From: Gari tellinella
Taxonomy: Eukaryota; Mollusca; Bivalvia; Cardiida; Psammobiidae
Assembly: GCA_922989275.2 (NCBI GenBank)
Contig: OV277863.1
Span: 48,528,999 to 48,592,998 of the forward strand
DNA: 64,000 nt
Direction of reading: 5' to 3'
The translations under genes and the position numbers were made by a program. How positions within the stretch are numbered: the first letter of the stretch is position 1; every line of letters begins with the position of its first letter. Shown here in pieces: positions 25,401 to 30,050 of this stretch. Under the pieces are notes generated by a model, which searched no databases, was not told the DNA's origin, and worked only from the letters and a program-made list of their open reading frames with translations.

Positions 25401-27724
25401 CGTTTTCTAAAAATCAATTAAAATTAAACATTGGACCTAAATTCTTCTGTTTGTTACATACGATTTGTGCAAATGTATAATTATTACGTTAGATTTTACA
25501 ACCAATTACGCTCGTAAAATTGATTTGCAATCAGTTTTCGCGGTAGAAAATCTAGACGCGTTATTTCGTTGTTAAAGGGACTCGCAACCGGATGGTGTAC
25601 TTGTCAAAATAAAATAAAATACTCAAATAAAAGCAAATTTGTGGCATTATTTGGCTTCTGACATTAAAAGAATATGATCACTCCAAAAAAAAGTCTCACG
25701 AATAGTCACCGAATCTTAGATTTTTAGATATTTTCCATCGTTTTTCTATACCGACTAGTAGACGGTATAGTTGTTGTTGTTGCTTCTCTACACGGGCTCA
25801 GACATAAACCCGAGCCGAATTACGAAGTTGTATGCACTTTCGATCGCTACACATTGAAATACGTTAAATCGATCCGAGATAAACGGATAGTTCCGTGGTC
25901 CATTGGTCTAAGCGGTTTCCCCTATTTTGCCTTCTGTCCGCCAATGCCGGGCCCCGGGTTCGAATCCCACCAGAGACCAATATTTTTTTTTATTGAAATA
26001 CATTTTTTTAAACAGAATTTCTTATCCTAAACTAATTCTTTACCATTTATATAAGCGTTTGACACATATTTACAAATTACTATTTTTAATGCACCATCTG
26101 GTTGCGAGTCGCTTTAAAACCACGCCCACTTTACGGCGCTAGTAAATGTCGTCTGCAGACTTTGTCGTCTGCAACAATTCTCTGAGTTAATCTTTGTGCA
26201 TTTATTTCAGAAAATGTCAAACTTTTTGTATCTAGACAAGATGATGCGGCGTCTCATCTGGATCCATACTGTCTGCAAACTTTAATTAATAACAGATTGT
26301 TCAGTTGCTAACTCTTTCTAGATCTACTCCATAGATAAAAATCTAGACCATTTGAACAGAGACAGTGGTATACACTGTCTCTGATTTGAACTACTTCATT
26401 CATTCTCTCAAGAAAATAGATATAGTTCCAGTTTATCTTTACTAGTCATGAACAATATAAGGACCATAAGAAATAGTTCTTATATCCTAGCATATGGTAG
26501 ATCTAGCTTAAAGCAGGCTTAAGCTTTTACTGAAGCAGAATGCTCCTGAAGAGTATTCTGCTTTACTTTCAGCCTAGATGCAGCATTGCTAGAATAATAG
26601 GCCCATGTCAGTATTAGAAAAACTATATCTCTGGGTGAAAATTGTCTGTCTTAGTGGTCTATAGACTTATCTATTCACTGATTTAAAAAAAAAGAAAAAG
26701 CAATTAGTGATTAACTTATGAAAATAAATGTGTTGGATTTTCATCGCCTGCGCCTAGTTTTGTCGCGAAAAAAGCTCCCTATTTGGAACCCCAATCTCCC
26801 TATTAAAATTTCCAGAAATCCCTATTTGGGTCCAAGAAAATATCACATGTATGGTGGTAACCCCTATACTTAATGCAGAAACAGGCTATGAGGTAAAGGG
26901 TTAGGCAGCCAATTGTCTATAAAGATCATCACAATTCTTCAGTGATCGCTTGATACAAATTTCACAGTGCTGGACCTATAAATAACTCTTGATATTTAAC
27001 ACATCCTACAGTATAGTGATGAGTATACTCATTATTTACAGCGTACATGTAAGGAGTTCTCTTGTCCTATGTAAACAAATGTAGACCCTGATCAAAGGGC
27101 ATCTTGAGGAGCCCTCTGGTCAGAGTCTGAACCATCTGTCATTTTGAAATACATTGTAAAATTCAACTCTAAATTGTGAAATTTGGACAAATTATTTTTG
27201 GAAATTGGATTTTTCCATTTCAAGCTTCAGGTGTGAATGAGTTAACTGTTCTGACACTACATACTCCTCTTCATAAATGAAGATTGACTAATTGTGTTAA
27301 ACACAGTTGACAGCTCAAAGCAAGATAAAAGTAAAGCAGAAAGCTCTTATAGGAGCTTTCTGCTTTTCTTTCATCATGCTTTAAGCAAACATCTGTCTTT
27401 AACATAATTCAGTTTGCATTCTTGGCTATGGTGGAATGGCAAAATCATACCTCATGTTATATGGGGTGGACCCCAGCTCCGACCCCAGTCCAGACAGGGA
27501 GCCATCAAAGTCTGCAGCGAGCCCACCATCGATGTCCCAGCTGCTGATGGTGGTGGTCACGGGAGTGGTGCGGACGGGGCTCACCTGGACTTGGACTATG
27601 TCATTGTAGTGTGAAGTCTTGGGGCGTTTGCCACAGTTAGTGGTTGCTGGACTGTCGTCCTCACACGCTGACCATGAGAAAGACATCTGATCTCTCAGCA
27701 AACTGAGAGTCATCTGATATTCCC
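1350..27724 (-). CDS. TFCP2: CP2-family transcription factor gene (11 exons, 3' end missing)
   Basis: Eleven exons on the minus strand join in a continuous frame of about 410 codons: 27451-27724, 24344-24394, 23190-23266, 20107-20174, 18475-18580, 17564-17811, 16330-16398, 14809-14850, 13176-13270, 7419-7490 and 1350-1470. All have AG acceptors and GT donors and matching phases. The product carries CP2 hallmarks in order: [88 protein letters not shown] and [10 protein letters not shown]2 proteins are nuclear DNA-binding factors that act as dimers or tetramers; that role is family knowledge. The SAM-like domain and C-terminal oligomerisation region are absent here and should lie left of base 1. 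Which vertebrate paralogue (TFCP2, UBP1, TFCP2L1) is closest cannot be decided; an invertebrate single-copy CP2 is likely. The introns are packed with repeats. Confidence 0.93.
1560..3170. repeat. Cluster of HP-B hairpin copies
   Basis: At least five HP-B copies or parts lie here, with cores near 1670-1735, 2055-2125 (full copy 2004-2252, TTAA at both ends), 2540-2610 (copy from 2490), 2730-2795 and 3030-3105. The core is CTTAAAGCAGGTTGAAAGTA then AAGCAGAATG and its complement. No gene was seen here. Confidence 0.85.
3445..3664. mobile_element. HP-B hairpin element
   Basis: TTAACCCATTACCCCATAAA at the left, GGCTATGAGGTAATGGG at the right, with a shortened hairpin core near 3565-3615. Confidence 0.8.
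3855..6808. repeat. Tandem run of related L elements
   Basis: Four related units (about 3862-4310, 4287-5012, 5015-5560, 5592-6808) begin with a form of AACAAGAGGGCC ... TCGCTCACCTG and end near GAGCTAAAA or GAGCTGAAA. Inside are repeated ~150-bp blocks such as TGGCCTCTAGAGTGTAAACA and CATTTTCAGCAATTCAAAGG, six or more times between 4560 and 6750. No coding capacity; this fills most of the CP2 intron between 1470 and 7419. Confidence 0.8.
6870..6955. repeat. Short hairpin (HP-E-like core)
   Basis: CAAACAGTTTTGATTCTCAT and its approximate complement ATCAGGGTCTAAACTGTTTG flank a short loop; similar cores recur across the window. Confidence 0.65.
7034..7225. mobile_element. HP-A hairpin element
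   Basis: The left end is GCCTCCAGATAAG and the right end TATATGGAGCCCTG, around a long palindrome centred near 7138 (ATTGTCTCAAAGAGACAATT). Confidence 0.85.
7419..7490 (-). CDS. TFCP2: CP2 gene, linker exon
   Basis: 72-nt exon, TAATTCAG|ATCGCCG to TATATAC|GTGAGT. The incoming 2 nt (AG) plus A give Arg, then [20 protein letters not shown] and GLY follow, leaving 2 nt. Its phase fits both the 13176 exon and the 1350 exon and the frame is open throughout. There is no recognisable motif; it is placed by splice signals and phase, so an additional unseen exon nearby is possible. Confidence 0.68.
7591..7842. mobile_element. HP-B hairpin element, degenerate
   Basis: It has HP-B flanks (TATTCTTCCACTGAAGAAAA, TATTCTAGCAG) and a shortened core, TAGCTTAAAG ... 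CTTTAAGCTA. An L element follows at 7846. Confidence 0.7.
7846..9015. mobile_element. L element with nested HP-A
   Basis: It begins AACAAGAGGGCCATGGCCCA then CAAGTCGCTCACCTGAG and ends GCTCAGGTGAGCTAAAAA. Blocks of about 170 bp with GAAGAAGATTTTTAAAGGTT recur. An HP-A copy (7931-8122) interrupts the first part. Confidence 0.85.
7931..8122. mobile_element. HP-A hairpin element with 6-bp target duplication
   Basis: CAGGGATCCAGATAAG to TTATCTGGAACCCTG, with TATAGC on both sides (7925-7930 and 8123-8128). The palindrome is centred on CGTCTCGAAGAGACG. Confidence 0.93.
9357..9546. mobile_element. HP-A hairpin element
   Basis: CAGGGCTCCAGATTAG to TTATCTGGAGCCCTG, with the usual CGTCTCGAAGAGACG centre. 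9016-9356 holds no gene that I can see. Confidence 0.9.
9547..10175. other. CP2 intron stretch without recognised features
   Basis: No exon or clear repeat family was recognised. A short CA run (about 9843-9862) is present. Confidence 0.5.
10176..10495. mobile_element. HP-E-like hairpin with an HP-D element inserted in its loop
   Basis: The outer arms are CTTGAATCCAGATCAGACGC and GCGTCTGATCTGGAATTAAA. The inner HP-D unit (10207-10457) is bounded by TTAA at both ends and contains a hairpin of CAGTGAAGACCCTGATCAGA with its complement around GGGCTCCTTTCGGAGCCC. Confidence 0.8.
10657..10907. mobile_element. HP-B hairpin element, complete
   Basis: TTAACCCATTACCCCATA at the left and TATGGGGTAATGGGTTAA at the right; the core palindrome (10790-10858) carries GAATGCGCCTTAAGGTGCATTC. 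The TTAA target and CCC ends suggest a piggyBac-like non-autonomous element. Confidence 0.9.
11288..11480. mobile_element. HP-A hairpin element
   Basis: CAGGGCTCCAGATAAG to TTATCTGGAGCCCTG. The centre is diverged (CATTACAAAAAGAGGATT). Confidence 0.88.
11851..12078. mobile_element. HP-B hairpin element
   Basis: TTAACCCGTTACCCTACAGC at the left and TAGGGTAATGGATTAA at the right, with a diverged hairpin core. A partial copy lies at 11767-11845. Confidence 0.82.
12105..12195. repeat. Short hairpin
   Basis: GCAAACAGTTTTGTTCTCAG then ATCAGGCCC pairs with GGGCCTGATCTGAGGTCAAA then ACTGTTTGC. Confidence 0.8.
12425..12660. mobile_element. HP-B hairpin, degenerate
   Basis: HP-B core AAAACAGGTTGAAAGAAAAG with the partner CTTTCAGCCTCCTTTAAGC and the downstream HP-B flank. 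Confidence 0.7.
12648..12965. repeat. HP-H inverted repeat
   Basis: TTTTCTCACATAACCACCCC appears near the left end and its complement GGTTATGTGAGAAAAAG inside, followed by a second palindrome (TGAGACAAGCTGATCTCAAC ... TCTCAAAGATCCACTTGTGA). Related copies: 15287-15606 and 54563-54900. Confidence 0.75.
13176..13270 (-). CDS. TFCP2: CP2 gene, linker exon
   Basis: 95-nt exon, CCTTTAG|GTTCCTG to CCCAAG|GTGAGA, 31 codons plus 2 nt. It encodes [20 protein letters not shown] then [11 protein letters not shown]. It follows the LTE exon in phase and lies where CP2 proteins have a variable linker, so support comes from splice sites and frame rather than similarity. Confidence 0.8.
13335..13529. mobile_element. 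HP-A hairpin element with 6-bp target duplication
   Basis: CAGGGCACCAGATAAG to CATCTGGTGCTCTG, with TATCTG on both sides (13329-13334 and 13530-13535). It lies about 65 bp upstream of a CP2 acceptor (minus sense). Confidence 0.92.
13550..13753. mobile_element. HP-C hairpin element, TA-flanked
   Basis: CAGTAAAACCTCTCTATTAT at the left and the complement AGAGAGGTTTTACTG at the right, with TA outside each. The core is GACAGGTGACCGCTTAAAGC and its complement around CTCCTTTAGGAG. This fits a Tc1/mariner-like MITE. Confidence 0.92.
14083..14274. mobile_element. HP-A hairpin element
   Basis: AGGGCTCCAGATAAG to TTATCTGGAGCCCTG with central palindrome CCTCTCGAAGAGA. Confidence 0.9.
14443..14606. mobile_element. 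Inverted-repeat element with GC-rich ends
   Basis: GGGCCCGGGTGCATGACACA then TAGTTAGTGGCTACCTGTAT and GCTAAGTCC is repeated exactly in inverted orientation at the right, giving arms of about 49 bp around a ~65-bp AT-rich centre. Only one copy is seen here. It lies 204 bp from a CP2 exon. Confidence 0.88.
14809..14850 (-). CDS. TFCP2: CP2 gene, exon EKYQPSYE
   Basis: 42-nt exon, GTTGCAG|GAGAAATACC to AACAGAG|GTAGGT, 14 codons in phase 0. It encodes [14 protein letters not shown], matching the conserved [14 protein letters not shown] that ends the CP2 DNA-binding domain. Confidence 0.95.
14995..15262. repeat. Dispersed repeat with GTGACCTTGACC motifs
   Basis: The segment contains AGGTCAAGGTCAATTTC and CCTGTGACCTTGACCAATGG, similar in style to elements near 58600-58800 and 63070-63110. 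An 88-codon minus-strand frame here looks like a by-product of the repeat. Confidence 0.5.
15287..15606. repeat. HP-H inverted repeat
   Basis: TTGAGACAGGCTGATCTCAA and its complement form one palindrome; TTTTTCTCACATAACCAGC and GTTATGTGAGAAAAAAAG form the next. Confidence 0.75.
15674..15879. mobile_element. HP-C hairpin element
   Basis: CAGTTTAAACTTTTCATTAC at the left and GAGAGGCTTTTACTG at the right; the core is GTGAAAGTAAAACAAAAAGC around CTCCTTTAGGAG. Confidence 0.85.
15926..16005 (-). mobile_element. SINE 3' fragment, reverse orientation
   Basis: The reverse complement matches the 3' part of the SINE at 55969-56250 (GGGTCTTCCTCCACCTGTAG, then GCTGGAAGTCGCGACATGAC). The head is missing, so it is a truncated copy within a CP2 intron. 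Confidence 0.8.
16330..16398 (-). CDS. TFCP2: CP2 gene, exon PKGADRK
   Basis: 69-nt exon, CATGTAG|CCAAAAG to GAAAAG|GTATAA, 23 codons in phase 0. It encodes [18 protein letters not shown] then TGSEK, almost identical to the basic [18 protein letters not shown] segment that follows the VFK of all CP2 proteins. It is likely part of the DNA-contact and nuclear-localisation region. Confidence 0.96.
16495..16753. mobile_element. HP-C hairpin element with partly duplicated right arm
   Basis: CAGTAAAACCTCTCCTTTAA at the left. The core is GACAGTAAAACAGAAAGCTC with an exact complement. The flank TAGCCTTAAGTGGTCG occurs twice on the right. It ends about 97 bp upstream of a CP2 exon (minus sense). Confidence 0.82.
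16963..17098. repeat. HP-G inverted repeat
   Basis: CCAAGGTTATAAAGCGTTTG and AAAGCTAAATAACCTTGG, with an inner palindrome CATCTGATTGGTCAAATT ... AATCTGACCAATAAAATA. Related copies: 18325-18432 and 46542-46690. Confidence 0.82.
17100..17279. mobile_element. HP-A hairpin element, degenerate
   Basis: CAGGGCTCCAGATAAG at the left and TCATCTAGAGCGCTG at the right; the centre is decayed. Confidence 0.75.
17303..17496. mobile_element. HP-A hairpin element with 6-bp target duplication
   Basis: CAGGGCTCCAGATAAG to TTATCTGTAGCTCTG, with TACTAA on both sides (17297-17302 and 17497-17502). It lies 68 bp past the donor of the main CP2 DNA-binding exon. Confidence 0.93.
17564..17811 (-). CDS. TFCP2: CP2 gene, central DNA-binding exon (HGGEKGVPF)
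   Basis: 248-nt exon, TTTACAG|ATATTCC to TTTTTAAG|GTAATG, 82 full codons. It begins [14 protein letters not shown], continues through [20 protein letters not shown] and [20 protein letters not shown], and ends [10 protein letters not shown]. This is the core immunoglobulin-like DNA-binding fold of grainyhead/CP2 proteins and the strongest single identification in this gene. An HP-A hairpin element lies about 68 bp past the donor. Confidence 0.97.
17965..18205. mobile_element. HP-B hairpin element
   Basis: CACCAACTACGCCATAGATA at the left; the core AATGTGCCCTAAGGCACATT sits near 18118; ends near TTATGGGGGGTTAAG. Confidence 0.8.
18325..18432. repeat. HP-G inverted repeat
   Basis: AAAGGTTATAAAGCTTTTTA and CTCAAAAGCTTTTTAACCTT form the outer arms. 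It lies about 45 bp past a CP2 donor. Confidence 0.8.
18475..18580 (-). CDS. TFCP2: CP2 gene, exon with FHERRLQY
   Basis: 106-nt exon, CTTACAG|AGTACTG to GATATTG|GTGAGT. It encodes [19 protein letters not shown] then [16 protein letters not shown], matching the conserved [20 protein letters not shown]...RPGDRILDI block of the CP2 DNA-binding domain. Confidence 0.95.
18790..18965. mobile_element. HP-B hairpin, partial
   Basis: AGGAAACTTAAAGCAGGCTG and its partner CAACCTGCTTTAAGTAGTCA, with a ~15-bp insertion in one arm. Confidence 0.72.
18997..20083. mobile_element. L element
   Basis: It begins AACAAGAGGGCCAGAATGGC then CCTTGATCGCTCACCTGA and ends GCTCAGGTGAGCTAAAAA. Internal ~390-bp blocks with GGGGCGGGGCC and AGACAAGAAGATTTTT recur three times. 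Its end lies 24 bp from the CP2 exon at 20107. Confidence 0.85.
20107..20174 (-). CDS. TFCP2: CP2 gene, exon with GQSYEI
   Basis: 68-nt exon, TTTGCAG|GTCAGTC to TTACGT|GTAAGT. It encodes (G)[19 protein letters not shown] then YLR, matching the NQGQSYEIR...KLGE segment of CP2 proteins. It ends on a codon boundary. A long L element ends only about 24 bp past the donor. Confidence 0.93.
20468..22702. mobile_element. TA-flanked element interrupted by a long L element
   Basis: The left end CAGTCGAATACCGTTACCTC and the right end, the complement of CAGTTGAATACCGTTACCTC, are near-perfect inverted repeats, each with TA outside. This fits a Tc1/mariner/pogo-like element. An L element (20889-22140) is nested inside; without it about 980 bp remain. 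No intact transposase frame was recognised. Confidence 0.78.
20889..22140. mobile_element. L element (nested)
   Basis: It begins AACAAGAGCCCCATGGGGCA then TATTCGCTCACCTGAG and ends CTCAGGTGAGCTAAAAA. Inside are tandem sub-blocks of about 400 bp with GACCCCCGGGGCGGGGCCAA and TATCTAAGCTCTGGCCCTTG. It is nearly the same as the copy at 175-1228. It has no coding frame. Confidence 0.85.
22785..22858. mobile_element. HP-A left-end fragment
   Basis: GCAGAGCTCCAGATAAGGGA through TTCAGCATCAAATCCTA; the rest is missing. Confidence 0.75.
22900..23144. mobile_element. HP-B hairpin element, complete
   Basis: TTAACCCTTTACCCTTACTC at the left and CTATGGGGTAAAGGGTTAA at the right, TTAA on both sides. It lies 45 bp past a CP2 donor. 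Confidence 0.87.
23190..23266 (-). CDS. TFCP2: CP2 gene, exon with AATSPAVK
   Basis: 77-nt exon, TATTGCAG|GTATCAG to AATCAAG|GTAAGC. It encodes [20 protein letters not shown] followed by TYLNQ, the highly conserved start of the CP2 DNA-binding region. It lies about 70 bp beyond the low-coordinate end of the donor minisatellite. Confidence 0.95.
23340..24343. repeat. Minisatellite (~33 bp unit) derived from a CP2 splice donor
   Basis: About 30 diverged units of roughly 33 bp fill the CP2 intron immediately after exon 24344-24394. On the plus strand a unit reads AACTTACCCATTATCC followed by TCATACATTTCTATAGG. The first part is the complement of the exon end GGATAATGG plus the intron start GTAAGTT, so the unit includes the exon-intron junction. 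At least eight units keep GGTAAGT on the transcribed (minus) strand; others have decayed to GGGTAAAA or GGGTAAAT. Units toward 24000 carry a variant TTGATTTTACCC form, so sub-families exist. Confidence 0.9.
24344..24394 (-). CDS. TFCP2: CP2 gene, exon with ALPVFKQE motif
   Basis: 51-nt exon bounded by TTTTCAG|TGAAGCC and AATGG|GTAAGTT. It encodes (S)[16 protein letters not shown](G), matching the conserved xVLALPIFKQE segment of CP2 proteins. Phase fits both neighbours: AG from the previous exon plus T gives Ser, and GG plus G of the next gives Gly. The donor region, on both sides of the junction, has been multiplied into the minisatellite that follows in the intron (23340-24343). Confidence 0.92.
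25573..26118. mobile_element. Nested inverted-repeat element carrying a tRNA-like sequence
   Basis: AAAGGGACTCGCAACCGGAT then GGTG at the left is matched in inverted orientation by CACCATCTGGTTGCGAGTCG then CTTT at the right, about 25 bp with two mismatches. A tRNA-like segment lies inside (25891-25979). It is nested in the larger element at 24687-26853. Confidence 0.7.
25891..25979 (+). tRNA. tRNA-like sequence (pseudogene or SINE head)
   Basis: TGGTCTAAGCGG resembles a box A / D-arm and GGGTTCGAATCCC is a perfect T-arm / box B. The segment ends CAGAGACCA and is followed by a run of T typical of a polymerase III terminator. The 5' end does not pair with the 3' end into a proper acceptor stem, and no clear anticodon arm can be placed, so it is more likely a tRNA-derived relic than a working tRNA gene. 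Confidence 0.45.
27290..27412. mobile_element. HP-C-like hairpin core
   Basis: AAAGCAAGATAAAAGTAAAG and its partner around GCTCTTATAGGAGC. It lies 39 bp past the donor of the first CP2 coding exon. Confidence 0.75.
27451..27724 (-). CDS. TFCP2: CP2 gene, first coding exon seen (N-terminal region)
   Basis: Minus-strand exon of 274 nt ending AACATGAG|GTATGA (2 nt into a codon). It encodes about 90 residues, ending in [20 protein letters not shown], which matches the N-terminal segment of TFCP2 and UBP1. The acceptor chosen (GTGTTACAG|GGGAATATCAG) is the copy of a 42-bp tandem repeat closest to the exon. In-frame ATGs occur 4 and 13 codons into the exon (in EYQM and DQM), and either could be the start codon if upstream exons are untranslated. 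The stretch before DFDGS is Ser/Thr-rich and has no counterpart I recognise in vertebrate CP2 proteins. The 3' half is secure; the exact 5' boundary is uncertain because about 36 equivalent acceptors lie upstream. Confidence 0.8.
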
Positions 27725-29215
27725 CTGTAACACATACAAACAAACTGAGAGTCATCTGATATTCCCCTATAACACATACAAACAAACTGAGAGTCGTCTG
27801 ATATTCCCCTGTAACACATACAAACAAACTGAGAGTCATCTGATATTCCCCTGAAACACATACAAACAAATTGAGAGTCATCTGATATTTCCCTGTAACA
27901 CATACAAACAAACTGAGAGTCATCTGATATTTCCCTGTAACACATACAAACAAACTGAGAGTCATCTGATATTCCCCTGAAACACATACAAACAAACTGA
28001 GAGTCATCTGATATTCCCCTGTAACACATACAAACAAACTGAGAGTCATCTGATATTCCCCTGTAACACATACAAACAAACTGAGAGTCATCTGATATTT
28101 CCCTGTAACACATACAAACAAACTGAGAGTCATCTGATATTCCCCTGAAACACATACAAACAAACTGAGAGTCATCTGATATTCCCCTGTAACACATACA
28201 AACAAACTGAGAGTCATCTGATATTCCCCTGTAACACATACAAACAAACTGAGAGTCATCTGATATTCCCCTGTAACACATACAAACAAACTGAGAGTCA
28301 TCTGATATTCCCCTGTAACACATACAAACAAACTGAGAGTCATCTGATATTCCCCTGAAACACATACAAACAAATTGAGAGTCATCTGATATTTCCCTGT
28401 AACACATACAAACAAACTGAGAGTCATCTGATATTTCCCTGTAACACAAACAAACAAACTGAGAGTCATCTGATATTTCCCTGAAACACATACAAACAAA
28501 CTGAGAGTCATCTGATATTCCCCTGTAACACATACAAACAAACTGAGAGTCATCTGATATTCCCCTGTAACACATACAAACAAACTGAGAGTCATCTGAT
28601 ATTCCCCTGTAACACATACAAACAAACTGAGAGTCATCTGATATTCCCCTGTAACACATACAAACAAACTGAGAGTCATCTGATATTCCCCTGTAACACA
28701 TACAAATAAACTGAGAGTCATCTGATATTCCCCTGTAACACATACAAACAAACTGAGAGTCATCTGATATTCCCCTGAAACACATACAAACAAACTGTGA
28801 GTCATCTGATGTTCCCCTGAAACACATACAAACAAACTGAGAGTCATCTGATATTCCCCTGAAACACATACAAACAAACTGAGAGTCATCTGATATTCCC
28901 CTGTAACACATACAAACAAACTGAGAGTCATCTGATATTCCCCTGTAACACATACAAACAAACTGAGAGTCATCTGATATTCCCCTGTAACACATACAAA
29001 CAAACTGAGAGTCATCTGATATTCCCCTGTAACACATACAAACAAACTGAGAGTCATCTGATATTCCCCCTGAAACACATACAAACAAACTGAGAGTCAT
29101 CTGATATTCCCCTGAAACACATACAAACAAACTGAGAGTCATCTGATATTCCCCTGAAACACATACAAACAAACTGAGTCATCTGATATTCCCCTGTAAC
29201 ACATACAAACAAACT
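27721..29215. repeat. 42-bp minisatellite (~36 copies) derived from a CP2 splice acceptor
   Basis: About 36 nearly identical 42-bp units lie end to end directly upstream (minus-strand sense) of the first CP2 coding exon. On the minus strand each unit is a T-rich tract, then GTGTTACAG or GTGTTTCAG, then GGGAATATCAGATGACTCTCAG, which equals intron 3' end plus exon start. The unit is 14 codons long and reads [14 protein letters not shown] in frame with the CP2 exon. Variants are few (TTACAG/TTTCAG, GGGGAA/GGGAAA, isolated substitutions). An extra C near 29065 and a 2-bp deletion near 29178 shift the frame of the distal copies. A further lone copy lies at about 29405-29442, beyond an HP-A insertion. 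Confidence 0.97.
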
Positions 29216-29405
29216 CAGGGATCCAGATAAGAGGGAGTTAACTGCACAAATCCAACATTTTCTAGTGATTTTTAACACAAAATCCTATGATGTTACTGCT
29301 CATTATAATCGTCTCTTCGAGACGATTCTAATGAGTAGTGACACCATAGAGTTTAAGGCAGAAACAAAGATTTTAGTTTTTGAAATACTCCCCTTATCTG
29401 GAGCC
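29216..29405. mobile_element. HP-A hairpin element inside the 42-bp minisatellite
   Basis: Inverted ends (CAGGGATCCAGATAAG and CTTATCTGGAGCC) surround a long central palindrome built on GATGTTACTGCTCAT and its complement. It interrupts a 42-bp unit after AAACT; the array resumes with ATCTGATATTCCCCTG, leaving one displaced copy to about 29442. Seven bases of the unit are missing and the right end is short, so the insertion was imprecise or later altered. Confidence 0.85.
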
Positions 29406-29448
29406 ATCTGATATTCCCCTGAAACACATACAAACAAACTGTAAACCT

Positions 29449-29702
29449 CAGGGCTGCCATAAGTTGACATAAAAATCCTAAGAATTCCAAATTTGCATTT
29501 TTCAAGTGCGATTTTACGAATCGTACCTTTTCCCCATCGCCTGTTTCTAGTTTTGTTGACACATGGCTTCTTAAAGCAGGCTATAAGTAAAGCAGAATGC
29601 GCCTTAAGGCGCATTCTGCTTTACTTTCAGCCTGCTTTAAGCTACCATATACTAGAAAAAAATCCGAACATTTAGGAAAAATCCGGATAAATGGCAGCCC
29701 TG
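29449..29702. mobile_element. HP-K element with an HP-B-type core, 6-bp target duplication
   Basis: CAGGGCTGCCATAAGTTGAC at the left and the complement ATGGCAGCCCTG at the right, flanked by AAACCT on both sides. Its centre is the HP-B hairpin (GCAGAATGCGCCTTAAGGCG then CATTCTGC). Confidence 0.88.
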
Positions 29703-29712
29703 AAACCTCCAT

Positions 29713-30050
29713 TTAACCATTTGCTCCATAAATTCGCCTTTTTACCCCTTTAATTTATTCCTTCAGTGAAGAAATATTTTCTGCATCCTAGCAGATGGAA
29801 ACTGAAGGTAAAGCAGAATGCATCTTGGCCCATTACCCCATAAAACACTCTTTTAATTTCTTCCTAGTTCCACATTACACAGTCATGAACATGTACTGTA
29901 AGAAATGTTCTGTATATTCTAGCAGATGGTAGCTTAAAATAGGCAGAAGGTAAAGCAGAATGCGCCTACAGGCACATTCTGCTTTACTTTCAACCTGGTT
30001 TGAGTGGTCACCTGTCTTCAAAACTAGAAACAGGTTATGGGGTCATGAGT
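29713..30050. mobile_element. Two overlapping HP-B copies
   Basis: A truncated copy (29713-29830) is followed by a fuller one (about 29836-30047) with core ATGCGCCTACAGGCACATT and right end TTATGGGGTCATGAGTTAGG. Confidence 0.75.

Larger units (their letters stand above)
24687..26853. mobile_element. Composite terminal-inverted-repeat element with 8-bp target duplication
   Basis: The ends are CATACATGTGATAT and ATATCACATGTATG. GTGGTAAC flanks both sides (24679-24686 and 26854-26861). Removing it rejoins an HP-B hairpin copy whose halves lie at 24468-24686 and 26862-26903, which confirms insertion. Subterminal AGGGAGCTCCC-like motifs occur near both ends. The interior holds a second nested element (25573-26118) and an HP-B-like hairpin (26330-26600). 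No transposase frame is evident. An 8-bp duplication fits hAT-like elements, but the class is uncertain. Confidence 0.8.
24468..26903. mobile_element. HP-B hairpin split by the composite element
   Basis: The left part (24468-24686) runs from TTAACCCATTACTCCACATC through the core; the right part (26862-26903) resumes with AGAAACAGGCTATGAGGTAA. The interruption is the element at 24687-26853. Confidence 0.82.

Noticed and set aside
27661..29172. Long repeat-encoded frame reading [14 protein letters not shown] units
   Set aside because: It is the alternative frame of the 42-bp minisatellite and runs out of frame with the CP2 exon. A stop-free 42-mer stays open in any length, so it is not evidence for a gene.
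27721..29215. CRISPR-like array
   Set aside because: The units are contiguous without unique spacers, and the DNA is eukaryotic.
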